A DNA stretch of 36,557 bases from Synechococcus sp. Cruz CV12-2-Slac-r (GCF_024346075.1 NZ_JAGQEK010000005.1:1-36557); one strand, 5' to 3'; shown: positions 8,674 through 18,508, numbered from the stretch's first letter. Made by a program: numbers and translations. The notes: generated from the sequence alone by a model not told the origin.

Positions 8674-10860
8674 TTGCCCACATTTCTGTTGGAAATCGGA
8701 ACCGAGGAACTCCCGGCCGATTTCGCTCGACTCGCCATACCTCAGTTACAGCAGTTGGTTGAGGCGGAATTACAGCTGCATCGTTTGGATTTTGGCAAGC
8801 TGCACTGCACAAGCACCCCAAGACGCCTCGCGGTTTTGGTTGAAGATCTCCAATCGCAAGGGAAGCAACAGAGCCTTGAGCGCAAGGGGCCACCAGGCAG
8901 CCAGGCCTTCAGCGCAGGGAAACCAACGGAGGCAGCCCTTGGTTTTGCCCGCCGTTGTGGAGTTTCAGCTGAGAGCCTCGAAATAAGGGAAACAGCAAAG
9001 GGACCTTTTGTATTCGCAACTGTGGTGGAGGCAGGCAGTTCTTGCGTTGATGTGCTCACCAAGGCGATTCCCACCTGGATCAATGCATTGCAGGGAAGAA
9101 GATTTATGCGCTGGGGGAGCGGGGAGGAGCGCTTTTCAAGGCCTCTGCGCTGGTTGGTTGCAATGCTGGACGCTGAGTTGCTTGAAGTGAAACTTACAAA
9201 TACCGATCCAACGATTGTGAGCAGCTGCTTCAGCCGTGGCCATCGCCTGGCCCGAGAAGAAATAAAAATAACAAGTGGGTTGTTATATAGTGATCAATTA
9301 AGAGCCGAAGGAGTAATTGTTGATAGAGAAGAAAGAGCTAAACTTATTGGCGATAGTATAAATATGGCTGCTGCAAAACTTGAAGCAAAGCCAGACCTTC
9401 CTAAGGAATTATTTGAAGAGTTAATAGATTTAGTTGAAGCCCCCTTAATGATAATAGGCGCTGTGCCAAATCATTATTTAGATTTACCGGCAGAGGTGCT
9501 ATGCACTGTAATGCGAGTTCATCAGCGTTACGTTCCTCTTTATGCAAGGAATACAGTTGTAGATCCCTTATCACTTAGTGCGCGCGAATATCTATTGCCA
9601 AAATTCCTTTGTATAACAAATTCATTACCCGAAGCTGTTGAGCAGGTGCAGCGCGGCAATGAAAGAGTGTTAGAAGCACGATTGGCAGATGCGCAGTTTT
9701 TTCTGTTGGCAGATCAAGCAATTACATGTGAGGAACGTCGTTCCCAGCTTGCACGGGTAAGCTTTGCAGCGGGTTTGGGCAATTTGCTTGATCGTACTGA
9801 AAGATTGGAATGGTGCGTATTTGAATTAATAAAAATGAATGGGGAAATAAGTAAAATTGAAGCTGAACAAATCAGCAGAGCAGCCCACTATTGCAAACAT
9901 GATTTAGTAAGCCAGATGGTATCTGAGTTTCCCGAGCTGCAAGGAATAATGGGTGCTAAATATTTATTAGCTGAAGGAGAAAGCAGAGCAACTGCCTTAG
10001 CTGTTCTTGAGCATTACCTGCCAAGAGGGGCGGGTGATGTTTTACCCAAATCAAAAGAAGGAAATTTATTAGCTATTGCAGAACGATTGGAATTACTTCT
10101 TAGTATTTATGCTAAGGGAGACCGTCCAAGTGGATCATCTGATCCCTACGCATTGAGGCGAGCAGGCAATGCGCTTCTACTTTTGTTATGGGACATGAAT
10201 TGGAGCTTGAATCTATGGGAACTACTACAAAATGCCTGCGAACATTGGTTTCATCTCTTACCCCATTTAACAATTAATTCAAATGAATTGGCAATTGAAT
10301 TAGCTGAATTTTTACAGCAACGCTTTCTAAGCTTGCTACAGGAGCAGGGTTGCGATCTAGATATTGCACAGGCGGTAGCCGGCCTAACTAATGAATCAAA
10401 AAGAATCCTTAATAATGTTACAGATGGGCAAATGCGAGTGAAATTACTCGCGGAACTACGGCGCAAGGGCTCACTACAAGCGGTACAAGTTGTTGTTCAA
10501 AGGGCTGCAAAGCTTGCTGAAAAAGCAGAACTAAACCCACTCACAATAAGACCTGATGAGGTTATTGATATAAAATTGTTTGAAAAAACAAGTGAGCACG
10601 AAATGTATAAAGTGTTAAAGCAACTGGAAGATGTTTGCAACAAAGGCTCAAAAGCTTATGTGGAACTAGCAAATATATTAGCAAGTAGCTCGAACATATT
10701 GGCAAACTTTTTTGACGGTGATCAAAGTGTAATGGTAATGGTTGAAGATCATGATATAAGAAGAAATAGATTAAATATGCTTGGAGTACTTAAAAATCAA
10801 GCCTATATTTTAGCAGACTTTAGTTGTCTTAATGCCACCTTTGATAGCCCCTGTAGTTAG
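8674..10860 (+). CDS. glyS: Glycyl-tRNA synthetase beta subunit
   Basis: GlyS pairs with GlyQ (not in this window) in the alpha2beta2 enzyme that charges tRNA-Gly. The N-terminus MPTFLLEIGTEELPADF is the family signature and sits at a TTG codon. The in-frame TAA at 8665-8667 rules out upstream starts, and AAAGAAG precedes the TTG. The middle shows the HD-like HYCKHDLVSQMV, DPYALRRAGNALL near residue 489, and a C-terminal anticodon-binding DALR-like region ending in RRNRLNMLGVLKNQAYILADF. At 728 residues it is full length. Codon and base use become much more AT-rich after about 9250. The last 51 bases overlap chlP on the other strand. Confidence 0.97.
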   Translation: MPTFLLEIGTEELPADFARLAIPQLQQLVEAELQLHRLDFGKLHCTSTPRRLAVLVEDLQSQGKQQSLERKGPPGSQAFSAGKPTEAALGFARRCGVSAESLEIRETAKGPFVFATVVEAGSSCVDVLTKAIPTWINALQGRRFMRWGSGEERFSRPLRWLVAMLDAELLEVKLTNTDPTIVSSCFSRGHRLAREEIKITSGLLYSDQLRAEGVIVDREERAKLIGDSINMAAAKLEAKPDLPKELFEELIDLVEAPLMIIGAVPNHYLDLPAEVLCTVMRVHQRYVPLYARNTVVDPLSLSAREYLLPKFLCITNSLPEAVEQVQRGNERVLEARLADAQFFLLADQAITCEERRSQLARVSFAAGLGNLLDRTERLEWCVFELIKMNGEISKIEAEQISRAAHYCKHDLVSQMVSEFPELQGIMGAKYLLAEGESRATALAVLEHYLPRGAGDVLPKSKEGNLLAIAERLELLLSIYAKGDRPSGSSDPYALRRAGNALLLLLWDMNWSLNLWELLQNACEHWFHLLPHLTINSNELAIELAEFLQQRFLSLLQEQGCDLDIAQAVAGLTNESKRILNNVTDGQMRVKLLAELRRKGSLQAVQVVVQRAAKLAEKAELNPLTIRPDEVIDIKLFEKTSEHEMYKVLKQLEDVCNKGSKAYVELANILASSSNILANFFDGDQSVMVMVEDHDIRRNRLNMLGVLKNQAYILADFSCLNATFDSPCS

Positions 10861-12132
10861 CATTAAGTTTGCTTCCTCCTCCGTTCTTACGGCACTGGCA
10901 ACGGGGACGTAATGGGCGGGAGCAAGAGCATTTCCTCTGAAAACGGCACCGATAGTTAGAAAGGTAAGTTTTAATTGTTGCCAAGGATTCATGGTAACAA
11001 CTCGCTTATAGAGATAACTGTCGAATGTAAGACGTTGTACATCTTTATCATCACACATTTCAACAAAAGCCTCTCGTGCTGCATCATTGCGGTAAAAAAT
11101 ATTTTGTAATAACTCAAGAACCTTATATGTAGCTCCGTACTTTCGATCCCATTTCTTCAAATATACTTTGAGATCTTTCTCGGTAGGTACTTTACTTCCA
11201 GCCGCAGATGATTCAACGATTTGTTCTGCGCACATTCTGCCACTTTTAGCAGCAAAATATATACCTTCTCCTGAACTTTTTGTAACATAACCAGCGGCAT
11301 CACCCACCAAGGCCATGCGACCAACCACTCGCCTGGGCCTGGGATGTTCTGGAATCGGATGAGCCTCTACCTTGATCACTTCACCATTTAGAAGTCTTTT
11401 TTTTGCCCGTTCACGAATGCCCTGCTGGAGGCTCTTAATTAGGCTTTGGTTTTCCTGCATGGTTCCAGTTCCCACTGCCACATGATCGTATTTAGGAAAT
11501 ACCCAGGCATAAAAATCAGGCGAAACGTCTGTACCTACATACATTTCGGCCAGATTTTCATAATATTTCATTTCTTCAGGAGGTAATTTGATTCTTTCTT
11601 GAAAAGCAATGGCTACGTTGTAATCTCCTGCGTCCATAGCTTTAGCAACCCTACTATTAGCACCATCTGCGCCAATAATAATATCTACTTCAATACTACA
11701 AGCTACACCGGTTGAATCCCCGGAACTGTAGTCTGAATAATATAACTTGTAAGGTCCTTGGCGCTTCAATCCGGTATCAATTTTAGTAACAAGTCCATTG
11801 ATTAATTTTGCGCCATTTTCTGCGGCGCGTTCACGCAAAAATGAATCCATCACTTCCCTGCGACACATACCTATATATTCATCTTGATTTTCTAAATTAA
11901 TATCAACCTCTCGATTTGATGGAGATATCATTTTCATATGACGAACTTTCCGATCAATGATCGATTCAGGTAAGTTGAACTCCTCAACCATGCAAAGGGG
12001 TATGGCACCTCCGCAGGGCTTTGCGTTATCTAACTTCCGCTCAAAAATCCAGGTTTCTAATCCTGCTTTTGCCAGCACCTCAGCTGCACAAGAACCACTC
12101 GGACCACCTCCAACAACTGCTACACGCACCAT
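10810..12132 (-). CDS. chlP: Geranylgeranyl reductase
   Basis: ChlP reduces geranylgeranyl groups to phytyl with NADPH, supplying the side chain for chlorophyll and tocopherol; it acts at the thylakoid membrane. The 440-residue protein starts MVRVAVVGGGPSGSCAAEVL, a Rossmann FAD-binding site. Next come CGGAIPLCMVEEFNLPE near residue 40 and the second FAD motif GRMALVGDAAGYVTKSSGEG near residue 275. These are diagnostic for the plant and cyanobacterial ChlP group rather than archaeal reductases. It is transcribed toward glyS, and the 17-codon 3' overlap covers the ends of both proteins. Upstream is a 117-base gap shared divergently with the carboxypeptidase gene. Confidence 0.96.
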   Translation of the reverse strand: MVRVAVVGGGPSGSCAAEVLAKAGLETWIFERKLDNAKPCGGAIPLCMVEEFNLPESIIDRKVRHMKMISPSNREVDINLENQDEYIGMCRREVMDSFLRERAAENGAKLINGLVTKIDTGLKRQGPYKLYYSDYSSGDSTGVACSIEVDIIIGADGANSRVAKAMDAGDYNVAIAFQERIKLPPEEMKYYENLAEMYVGTDVSPDFYAWVFPKYDHVAVGTGTMQENQSLIKSLQQGIRERAKKRLLNGEVIKVEAHPIPEHPRPRRVVGRMALVGDAAGYVTKSSGEGIYFAAKSGRMCAEQIVESSAAGSKVPTEKDLKVYLKKWDRKYGATYKVLELLQNIFYRNDAAREAFVEMCDDKDVQRLTFDSYLYKRVVTMNPWQQLKLTFLTIGAVFRGNALAPAHYVPVASAVRTEEEANLMLTTGAIKGGIKTTKVC

Positions 12133-12249
12133 TTAATAAATCCTAAGAAAGGAATTCACGTTCCTAAAAGCTAACACTGTCCCAACTGGCACCGCTGGTT
12201 AAATTGGTGTTCAGCACTACGATCTTTGTGATTTCATAAGCAAGTCTGA

Positions 12250-12978
12250 ATGCAACGCATTCGAGAAGACGTTCCAATCGCCCGGCGAGTACCGCGAGGG
12301 GCAAAATCCCGTGATCTACCAATTGGACCCGTTGTCTTAAGCGTGGCACTGGCTCTAGGCACTGGGCTCGCAGCTTTATTTTTGCTCCAGGATCAAATCA
12401 GTCAGGGCTTTTTAGCTCCCTCACTGGTGGCTGGAATTGATGTGAAACCAGATCAATTCGGCCGCCTGCTGGGGCATTTCCCTTACCCGGAAGCAACTGC
12501 GGATCAGCTCATTGAAATTGCTCCAGGAATGTTGTTGCAGGCAGATGCAGCAGCGGCCTATGAGCAGATGCGCCGTGCAGCAGAAACTGATGGAGTTGAG
12601 CTTCGCTTAATCAGTGCCTACCGCTCGATGAGCACCCAGAAGCAGATTTTCTTTGATGTGAAATCTGAGCGAAATCAAACTGCAGAAGCAAGGGCAAAAG
12701 TAAGTGCCCCGCCTGGCTATTCAGAGCACAGCACCGGCTATGCAATCGATATGGGCGATGGCAGCCTGCCTCAATCCAACCTGTCGGTGGATTTTGAAAC
12801 CACCCCAGCTTTTTACTGGCTGCAAAACAATGCTCAGCGTTATCACTTTCAACTCTCCTTCCCCTTGGGCAACCGTCAGGGGGTGAGCTATGAACCCTGG
12901 CATTGGCGCTTTGAAGGCACCAGCGATGCTTTGAAACGCTTTCAACCGGCAAACCAACATGAGCAGCGGGGGGTATAG
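12250..12978 (+). CDS. VanY-like D-alanyl-D-alanine carboxypeptidase (peptidase M15B)
   Basis: The enzyme trims the terminal D-Ala from peptidoglycan stem peptides. The 242-residue protein has a basic N-terminus, then one hydrophobic segment at about residues 27-47 (VVLSVALALGTGLAALFLL), which is an anchor or signal, and then an exported M15 domain. The zinc and catalytic motifs are SAYRSMSTQ near residue 120, SEHSTGYAIDMGD near residue 158 and EPWHWRF near residue 216. It stands alone, 60 bases before typA, and is divergent from chlP. It differs clearly from the VanX-like gene at 6197 by its membrane segment and motif spacing, so the two act in different compartments. Confidence 0.92.
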   Translation: MQRIREDVPIARRVPRGAKSRDLPIGPVVLSVALALGTGLAALFLLQDQISQGFLAPSLVAGIDVKPDQFGRLLGHFPYPEATADQLIEIAPGMLLQADAAAAYEQMRRAAETDGVELRLISAYRSMSTQKQIFFDVKSERNQTAEARAKVSAPPGYSEHSTGYAIDMGDGSLPQSNLSVDFETTPAFYWLQNNAQRYHFQLSFPLGNRQGVSYEPWHWRFEGTSDALKRFQPANQHEQRGV

Positions 12979-13038
12979 TCGCGAAAGCCAAGCCCTGTCG
13001 CAAGCTGCGCTTGGTAATCCGTTAGAAATTTTTCCGAG

Positions 13039-14847
13039 ATGAGCGCCAGCACCATGCGCGCAGCGATTCGCAATATCGCGATTATCGCCCACGTTGACCA
13101 CGGCAAAACTACCCTTGTAGATGCCCTCCTTCAGCAATCCGGAACTTTCCGAGACGGGGAAGTTGTTCCTACTTGCGTGCTTGATTCCAACGATCTGGAA
13201 AGGGAAAGGGGCATTACTATTCTCTCAAAAAATACAGCGGTTGATTACAACGACACAAGAATCAATATTGTTGATACCCCTGGCCACGCTGATTTTGGTG
13301 GCGAAGTGGAAAGGGTCCTGGGAATGGTTGATGGCTGTTTATTGATTGTGGATGCCAATGAAGGGCCGATGCCACAAACCAGATTTGTGCTTAAGAAAGC
13401 TCTTGAAAAGGGTCTTCGGCCGATTGTTTTCGTAAATAAGATTGATAGACCAAGAGCCGATCCTGAAATCGCTGTTAGCAAAGTTCTTGATTTATTTATT
13501 GAACTGGGCGCAGACGACGATCAATGTGATTTCACATATTTATTTGGTAGTGGCCTGGGTGGTTACGCCAAGCCAGATATGGCTACAGAAAGTGAAAATA
13601 TGAAACCACTTTTTGATGCAATTTTACGTCATGTACCACCACCGATTGGCGATCCTGAAAAGCCATTGCAATTACAGGTAACAACCCTTGATTATTCTGA
13701 TTTTCTCGGCCGAATCATAATTGGCAAAATACACAATGGAGTCATTAAAAACGGCCAGACAGCGGCTTTGCTTAAAGATGATGGCTCCGTAAAAAAAGCA
13801 AGAATTAGCAAGCTTCTTGGTTTTAAAGGCTTACAACGGATAGAAATACAAGAGGCATTTGCAGGCGATCTTGTTGCAGTTGCTGGCTTTGATGATGTTA
13901 ATATTGGTGAAACAGTCGCCTGTCCTGATAATCCTGAAGCGCTTCCTCTAATTAAGGTTGATGAACCAACCCTACAGATGACCTTCTGTGTAAACGATTC
14001 ACCGTTTGCCGGCAAGGAAGGTAAATTTGTTACCAGCCGCCAATTGAGAGATCGCTTACAGAAAGAGCTTCTCACCAATGTTGCACTTAGGGTTGAAGAA
14101 ACAGATTCTCCAGATCGCTTTTCCGTATGTGGGCGTGGCGAACTTCATCTTGGCATTTTAATTGAAACCATGCGGCGGGAAGGCTTTGAATTCCAAGTAT
14201 CTCAACCCAAAGTAATATTTAAAACGATTGACGGACACACCTGCGAACCCTATGAAGCACTAGTGCTCGATGTTCCAGAGGAATCTGTTGGTAATTGCAT
14301 TGAAAAATTAGGCGTCCGCAAAGGTGAAATGCAAAATATGGAAACCGGAATTGACAAAAGAACCCAACTTGAATTTGTTGTGCCATCAAGGGGCTTGATC
14401 GGTTTCCGTGGTGATTTTATTCGGGCAACACGAGGTGAGGGGATTATGAGCCATTCATTCCTTGAATATCGCAGAATGCAAGGTGATCTCGATGCTCGCC
14501 GCAATGGGGTATTAATTTCTTTTGAAGAAGGAACAGCAACTTTCTATGCATTAAAGAGTGCAGAAGATCGTGGTGTCTTTTTCATTACGCCTGGCACTAA
14601 AGTATATAAAGGCATGATTGTTGGCGAAAATAGCCGCCCGCAGGATCTAGAACTTAATATATGTAAAGCAAAGCAGCTAACAAATATTCGTTCTGCTGGC
14701 GCAGATGAGCTGGATGCCCTTCAGACTCCGATTCAGATGAATTTAGAGAGGGCGCTTGAATACATAGGGCCAGATGAAATGTTAGAAGTTACACCTGAAT
14801 CCATTCGTTTGCGCAAACTTCCGTCTAAGAAGGTTGTGAAGCGCTAA
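13039..14847 (+). CDS. typA: Ribosome-associated GTPase TypA/BipA
   Basis: TypA is an EF-G-like translational GTPase that binds 70S ribosomes and helps 50S assembly under stress. At 602 residues it has the usual length. The G1 motif is AHVDHGKTT near residue 19, the switch region is RGITI, and G3 is [12 protein letters not shown] with NKID at G4. The family-specific C-terminal domain contains [12 protein letters not shown] and [12 protein letters not shown] at 13039 is chosen; an ATG at 13054 is possible. The gene is followed after 5 bases by a DUF309 gene and then lpt genes, giving a plus-strand run to 18507 that is probably one or two operons. Confidence 0.98.
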   Translation: MSASTMRAAIRNIAIIAHVDHGKTTLVDALLQQSGTFRDGEVVPTCVLDSNDLERERGITILSKNTAVDYNDTRINIVDTPGHADFGGEVERVLGMVDGCLLIVDANEGPMPQTRFVLKKALEKGLRPIVFVNKIDRPRADPEIAVSKVLDLFIELGADDDQCDFTYLFGSGLGGYAKPDMATESENMKPLFDAILRHVPPPIGDPEKPLQLQVTTLDYSDFLGRIIIGKIHNGVIKNGQTAALLKDDGSVKKARISKLLGFKGLQRIEIQEAFAGDLVAVAGFDDVNIGETVACPDNPEALPLIKVDEPTLQMTFCVNDSPFAGKEGKFVTSRQLRDRLQKELLTNVALRVEETDSPDRFSVCGRGELHLGILIETMRREGFEFQVSQPKVIFKTIDGHTCEPYEALVLDVPEESVGNCIEKLGVRKGEMQNMETGIDKRTQLEFVVPSRGLIGFRGDFIRATRGEGIMSHSFLEYRRMQGDLDARRNGVLISFEEGTATFYALKSAEDRGVFFITPGTKVYKGMIVGENSRPQDLELNICKAKQLTNIRSAGADELDALQTPIQMNLERALEYIGPDEMLEVTPESIRLRKLPSKKVVKR

Positions 14848-14852
14848 CTCCT

Positions 14853-15254
14853 GTGGAAGCATTTAAGGACCAGCGCTTTTGCAGTGGAATTGAAAATTTT
14901 AATGATGGGCAGTATTATATTGCCCATGATTTATTTGAAGACTTATGGCACGATACTCAGGAACCAGAAAGGCGTTGGATACATGGAATAGTCCAGATTT
15001 CAGTTGCAATGTATCATAAATTAAATGGCAATATAAACGGTGCTATCCTTTTACTTGCAGAGGGGATAAGTCGCCTAAATAGCTCTCTTTCTACTCCGGC
15101 AGGATTGAATGTTGAGTTATTGTTGAAAGCGTGCAAACGACAGCTTGAATTGTTGCAATATTTCCAGCAAAAACATGAAAAATCACTACCACTAAATGAA
15201 TATGCTGCCTACATATCTCTTTTCCCTCAGCCATTGCTCGTATTTGAAAGCTAA
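14853..15254 (+). CDS. DUF309 domain protein, 133 aa
   Basis: This small soluble protein carries the DUF309 signature: FNDGQYYIAHDLFEDLWH at about residues 16-33, with the conserved His and Glu that give the (Y)xxHExxE-like core, followed by RRWIHGIVQISVAMYHKLNG. The family is helical and of unknown biochemical function. The start is a GTG 5 bases after the typA stop, so translational coupling is likely. The next gene starts 7 bases after its stop. Its place between typA and the LPS-export genes suggests co-expression but does not reveal a job. Confidence 0.85.
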   Translation: MEAFKDQRFCSGIENFNDGQYYIAHDLFEDLWHDTQEPERRWIHGIVQISVAMYHKLNGNINGAILLLAEGISRLNSSLSTPAGLNVELLLKACKRQLELLQYFQQKHEKSLPLNEYAAYISLFPQPLLVFES

Positions 15255-15261
15255 AAATATT

Positions 15262-15636
15262 ATGAATTTTAAATCTTTTGTATTTGCATTAGTAAGCGGT
15301 GTAACCATTGCATCTAATGCATTCTGTACTCCTCTTATAACTGTTGAATCAGATCTTCAACAAGCAGACAACACAACAGGGGTTGTAACAGCTACAGGTA
15401 ATGTAAGAGTTCTTTATCCAGAAAAAAAGCTTACTGCCACTGCTAACCAAGCTCAATATTTCACAAAAGAGGGGAGAATTGTCTTGAATGGTGATGTTGA
15501 TGTAATTCAAGAAGGTGGAAATAGGCTGAAGGCTCAAAGAGTTATCTATTTTGTTGCAAGTGATCGTTTAATCGCAGACCCACCAGCAGGGGAACAGGTA
15601 AAAAGCTGGATTCGCATAATGCGCCAGACACCATGA
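15262..15636 (+). CDS. LptA/OstA-like periplasmic LPS transport protein
   Basis: LptA-type proteins form the beta-jellyroll bridge that carries lipopolysaccharide across the periplasm. The 124-residue product has a signal peptide (hydrophobic VFALVSGVTIASNAF near residues 7-21). One OstA repeat region follows: DLQQADNTTGVVTATGNVRV, then KKLTATANQAQYFTKEGRIV and LNGDVDVIQEGGNRLKAQRV. It is shorter than E. coli LptA. The ATG at 15262 is preferred to an upstream ATG that lies inside the DUF309 gene, because only this start gives a signal peptide. The stop overlaps the lptB start, and the following lptB and permease support the call. Confidence 0.82.
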   Translation: MNFKSFVFALVSGVTIASNAFCTPLITVESDLQQADNTTGVVTATGNVRVLYPEKKLTATANQAQYFTKEGRIVLNGDVDVIQEGGNRLKAQRVIYFVASDRLIADPPAGEQVKSWIRIMRQTP

Positions 15637-16361
15637 CTTTGTTGTTGCAGAAGGTTTCTCTGAGTTTTTCAGGCAAACCTGTTGTAAGAGATGTTTCTCT
15701 AGCTTTAGCTCCCGGAGAGGTGGTGGGCTTGCTTGGCCCGAATGGTGCTGGTAAAACGACTACTTTTAATCTTGTAACTGGCATGTTGAAGCCAGACCTA
15801 GGCGATGTGCTTTTAGATAACAACTCGATTAAACAATTATCAATGCCTGAAAGGGCCCGCAAGGGTATTGGTTATTTAGCTCAAGAAGCTAGTATCTTCA
15901 GAAATTTAAGTGTGCGCGATAATCTGTTATTAGCGATGCAGCAAAGCGGTGTTTCTCCCAGCGCACAAAGAGGGCGCTTAGAAGAACTGGTAATTGATTT
16001 TCAATTAGAGCGTTTTTTTAATCGCAAGGGCTTTCAGCTCTCAGGTGGCGAGCGGCGGCGCACCGAGGTGGCTCGCGCCCTAGCTGTTGGGGTGTCGGGG
16101 CCGAGATTTTTATTATTGGATGAGCCGTTTGCAGGTGTAGACCCGCTAGCTGTTAATGACCTGCAGCAACTAATAATTTCGCTTCGAGATCGTGGAGTTG
16201 CAATGTTAATAACAGATCATAATGTACGCGAAACCTTATCTATTACCGATCGAGCATACATACTTACCGATGGTTCAATCCTTGCCTCAGGCACCGCCTT
16301 TGATCTTGCTAATAATCCATTAGTTCAAAAGCATTATCTTGGCGAGGGATTTGTGCTATGA
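15633..16361 (+). CDS. lptB: LPS export ABC transporter ATP-binding protein LptB
   Basis: This ATPase drives LPS extraction from the inner membrane. The 242-residue protein has Walker A GPNGAGKTT near residue 35, a Q-loop in YLAQEASIFRNLSV, the signature LSGGERRRTEVARAL near residue 136, Walker B LLLDEPFAGVDP near residue 158 and the H-loop in LITDHNVRETL. FRNLSVRDN and DHNVRETL are typical of LptB rather than of branched-amino-acid ATPases. The start overlaps the lptA-like stop by four bases (ATGA), and the permease start overlaps its stop in the same way, so the three are translationally coupled. Confidence 0.94.
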   Translation: MTLLLQKVSLSFSGKPVVRDVSLALAPGEVVGLLGPNGAGKTTTFNLVTGMLKPDLGDVLLDNNSIKQLSMPERARKGIGYLAQEASIFRNLSVRDNLLLAMQQSGVSPSAQRGRLEELVIDFQLERFFNRKGFQLSGGERRRTEVARALAVGVSGPRFLLLDEPFAGVDPLAVNDLQQLIISLRDRGVAMLITDHNVRETLSITDRAYILTDGSILASGTAFDLANNPLVQKHYLGEGFVL

Positions 16362-17527
16362 GAAATTTATTTCAGTTGCTTGCTCGCCGTTGGCAATCGA
16401 TACCTTTAATGGATAGATGGCTTTTATCAGAATTAATTGGGCCACTGTTATTTGGCATTGCAGCTTTTACTGCTGTAACACTTTCAGTTGGTGTGGTTTT
16501 TGAGTTGGTGCGTAAGGTAGCTGAATCAGGATTGTCGATTGCAGTTGCTACGCAAGTTTTATTTCTAAAATTGCCCGGATTTCTTGTTCTTTCATTTCCA
16601 ATGGCCACCCTAATGGCCACTCTTTTGGCCTACAGCCGTTTATCGGGGGGTAGTGAGCTCACAGCGCTGCGCAGCATCGGAGTTTCAACGATGCGTTTTG
16701 TTTTACCAGCGATATGTTTAGCTGCTGTAATGAGTGGTCTCACTTTTATGTTTAATGACCTTATTGTTCCACCGGCTAATAGAAGCGGTTACGTAACCTT
16801 ACAGAAGGCACTAGGCAGAAGTATTGATTCTGAAAAGGGTGAAAATATTATTTATCCAAGATATGGAAAGGTTGTAGGCTCCTCAAGTGCTGGAGATAAA
16901 GAGCGTTTAGTTCATCTCTTCTATGCAAGAGATTATTTTAATGGTGCGATGGTTGATGTTACTTTGCTAGACTTTAGCAGGCCAAATAGCAGGCAGATGC
17001 TTACTGCAAAACTTGCTAGATACGATCAAAAATCTGGGAATTGGGAGTTCATAAATGGCAATGTTATTAATATTTCGGAAAATGGTGGCATGAATACTAC
17101 AGCCGAATTTGATAGTTATTTTTATCCGCTCGGCCAAGGCCCTCTAGATCTTGCTGAGCTTCCGAGAGATGCAAACAATATGACCGTGGCCCAAGCAAGG
17201 GAAGGGTTAAGAATTCTGGAACAAGCTGGAGACCGTAAGGAAGCTCGAAAACTGCGCGTTCGCATTCAGGAAAAGTTCTCTTTCCCTGCTATCTGCTTAG
17301 TTTTTGGCTTGATTGGGGCCAGCTTGGGTTCAAGGCCAAACGGTCGTACTAGTCGAAGTCAAGGTTTTGGTATCAGCGTGCTTTTAATTTTTCTTTACTA
17401 CCTCTTGGCCTTTGTTTTCAGTTCCCTTGGCGTTAAGGGCACCCTCACGCCTTTGCTGTCCGCCTGGTCTCCAGTTCTTATTGGGCTTGTGGGAGGGGCT
17501 TATCTGTTGCGAGAAGCGAGCCAATAA
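16358..17527 (+). CDS. LptF/LptG (YjgP/YjgQ) family permease
   Basis: This is the inner-membrane half of the LPS exporter. The 389-residue protein shows the family plan: three N-terminal membrane segments (about residues 27-50, 64-86 and 105-125), a periplasmic jellyroll-like middle rich in short strands, and three C-terminal segments (about 305-385). MDRWLLSELIGPLLFG and SYPMATL-like LSFPMATLMATLLAYSRLS near residue 75 are characteristic. Only one such gene is present here, although the E. coli exporter uses an LptF-LptG heterodimer. A homodimer, or a partner elsewhere on the chromosome, is possible. It is coupled to lptB by an ATGA overlap. Confidence 0.92.
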   Translation: MRNLFQLLARRWQSIPLMDRWLLSELIGPLLFGIAAFTAVTLSVGVVFELVRKVAESGLSIAVATQVLFLKLPGFLVLSFPMATLMATLLAYSRLSGGSELTALRSIGVSTMRFVLPAICLAAVMSGLTFMFNDLIVPPANRSGYVTLQKALGRSIDSEKGENIIYPRYGKVVGSSSAGDKERLVHLFYARDYFNGAMVDVTLLDFSRPNSRQMLTAKLARYDQKSGNWEFINGNVINISENGGMNTTAEFDSYFYPLGQGPLDLAELPRDANNMTVAQAREGLRILEQAGDRKEARKLRVRIQEKFSFPAICLVFGLIGASLGSRPNGRTSRSQGFGISVLLIFLYYLLAFVFSSLGVKGTLTPLLSAWSPVLIGLVGGAYLLREASQ

Positions 17528-17580
17528 ATGCTGATTCTCTCCTTCTCAACCAATTTTGTCCTAAACCATAGGTATCTTCC

Positions 17581-18507
17581 ATGACGCTTCCTTTGACGGA
17601 TCCGGTTCTATTGCTTGGTCTTATGGCCTTTGGTTCGCTTTTATTAGCCTTACCAATAGCTTTTTGGAGTCTTAGCGGCAATCCAGGCGCTCTAACCGAA
17701 AAACTTGTGCGGATTTTGGTTGTTGCTGCAAATTTGCTGCTCACCGCCCAATTGGTGTTGCGTTGGCTTGACTCGGGGCATTTCCCCATCAGTAACCTTT
17801 ATGAATCACTTTGTTTTTTAGCCTGGGGTTGCACACTTACCCAGCTTCTCGTAGAGCGCAGCTGGCCCTCACCATTAGTTCCTGCTGCCACCACCCCAAT
17901 GGCACTGATTTGCGTTGCATTCGCAAGTTTTGCCTTGCCAGACACCTTGCAAAACGCGGCTCCGCTAGTGCCGGCGTTGCGCTCTAGCTGGCTTGTGATG
18001 CATGTAAGCGTGATAATGATGAGTTACGCCGCCCTTTTAGTTGGTTCTCTGCTATCAGTTGCTGTTTTACTTACAGAGCGAGACCAATTACTAGAATTGC
18101 GCAGCAGTTCAATCGGAAGTGGTGGTTTTCAGAAGGCTCGCTTAGATGCAAGCGGAAGTGTTTCCTTAGAAACAACAACTTTTGGTTTAGGAGAACGTTT
18201 AGATAACCTTAGCTATCGCACTATTACAGTTGGATTTTTGTTGCTAACCGTCGGCTTAATTAGTGGCGCGGTGTGGGCTAATGAGGCTTGGGGCAGTTGG
18301 TGGAGCTGGGATCCAAAAGAAACATGGGCCTTAATTTGTTGGTTGGTTTATGCGGCCTATCTTCATACACGCCTTACAAGGGGTTGGCAGGGTAGAAAAC
18401 CAGCATGGGTTGCAATTGGAGGCCTAGTGGTAATTTGCGTTTGTTATATTGGAGTGAATTTACTTGGTATTGGTTTGCATAGTTACGGCTGGTTCTTTGA
18501 TACTTGA
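17581..18507 (+). CDS. ccsA: Cytochrome c biogenesis protein CcsA (heme handling)
   Basis: CcsA, with Ccs1/CcsB, carries and attaches heme to apocytochromes c at the lumenal face in system II. The 308-residue protein is polytopic with around eight membrane segments. The tryptophan-rich WWD motif is present as [15 protein letters not shown] near residue 238, and conserved histidines lie in the flanking loops (VMHVSV near residue 140; GLHSYGW at the end). The start ATG at 17581 is 53 bases past the permease stop. Some databases call this family CcsB. It converges on the methyltransferase with a 1-base gap. Confidence 0.93.
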   Translation: MTLPLTDPVLLLGLMAFGSLLLALPIAFWSLSGNPGALTEKLVRILVVAANLLLTAQLVLRWLDSGHFPISNLYESLCFLAWGCTLTQLLVERSWPSPLVPAATTPMALICVAFASFALPDTLQNAAPLVPALRSSWLVMHVSVIMMSYAALLVGSLLSVAVLLTERDQLLELRSSSIGSGGFQKARLDASGSVSLETTTFGLGERLDNLSYRTITVGFLLLTVGLISGAVWANEAWGSWWSWDPKETWALICWLVYAAYLHTRLTRGWQGRKPAWVAIGGLVVICVCYIGVNLLGIGLHSYGWFFDT

Positions 18508-18508
18508 T

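Noticed and set aside
8456-8986. Plus-strand open frame spanning the sir-glyS divergent gap
   Set aside because: It overlaps the coding start of both genes in other frames and the translation shows no domain; glyS has a good TTG start with family support.
12611-13137. Two minus-strand open frames over the VanY-like gene and typA start
   Set aside because: Both are antisense shadows of well-supported genes and have no ribosome binding site or motif.
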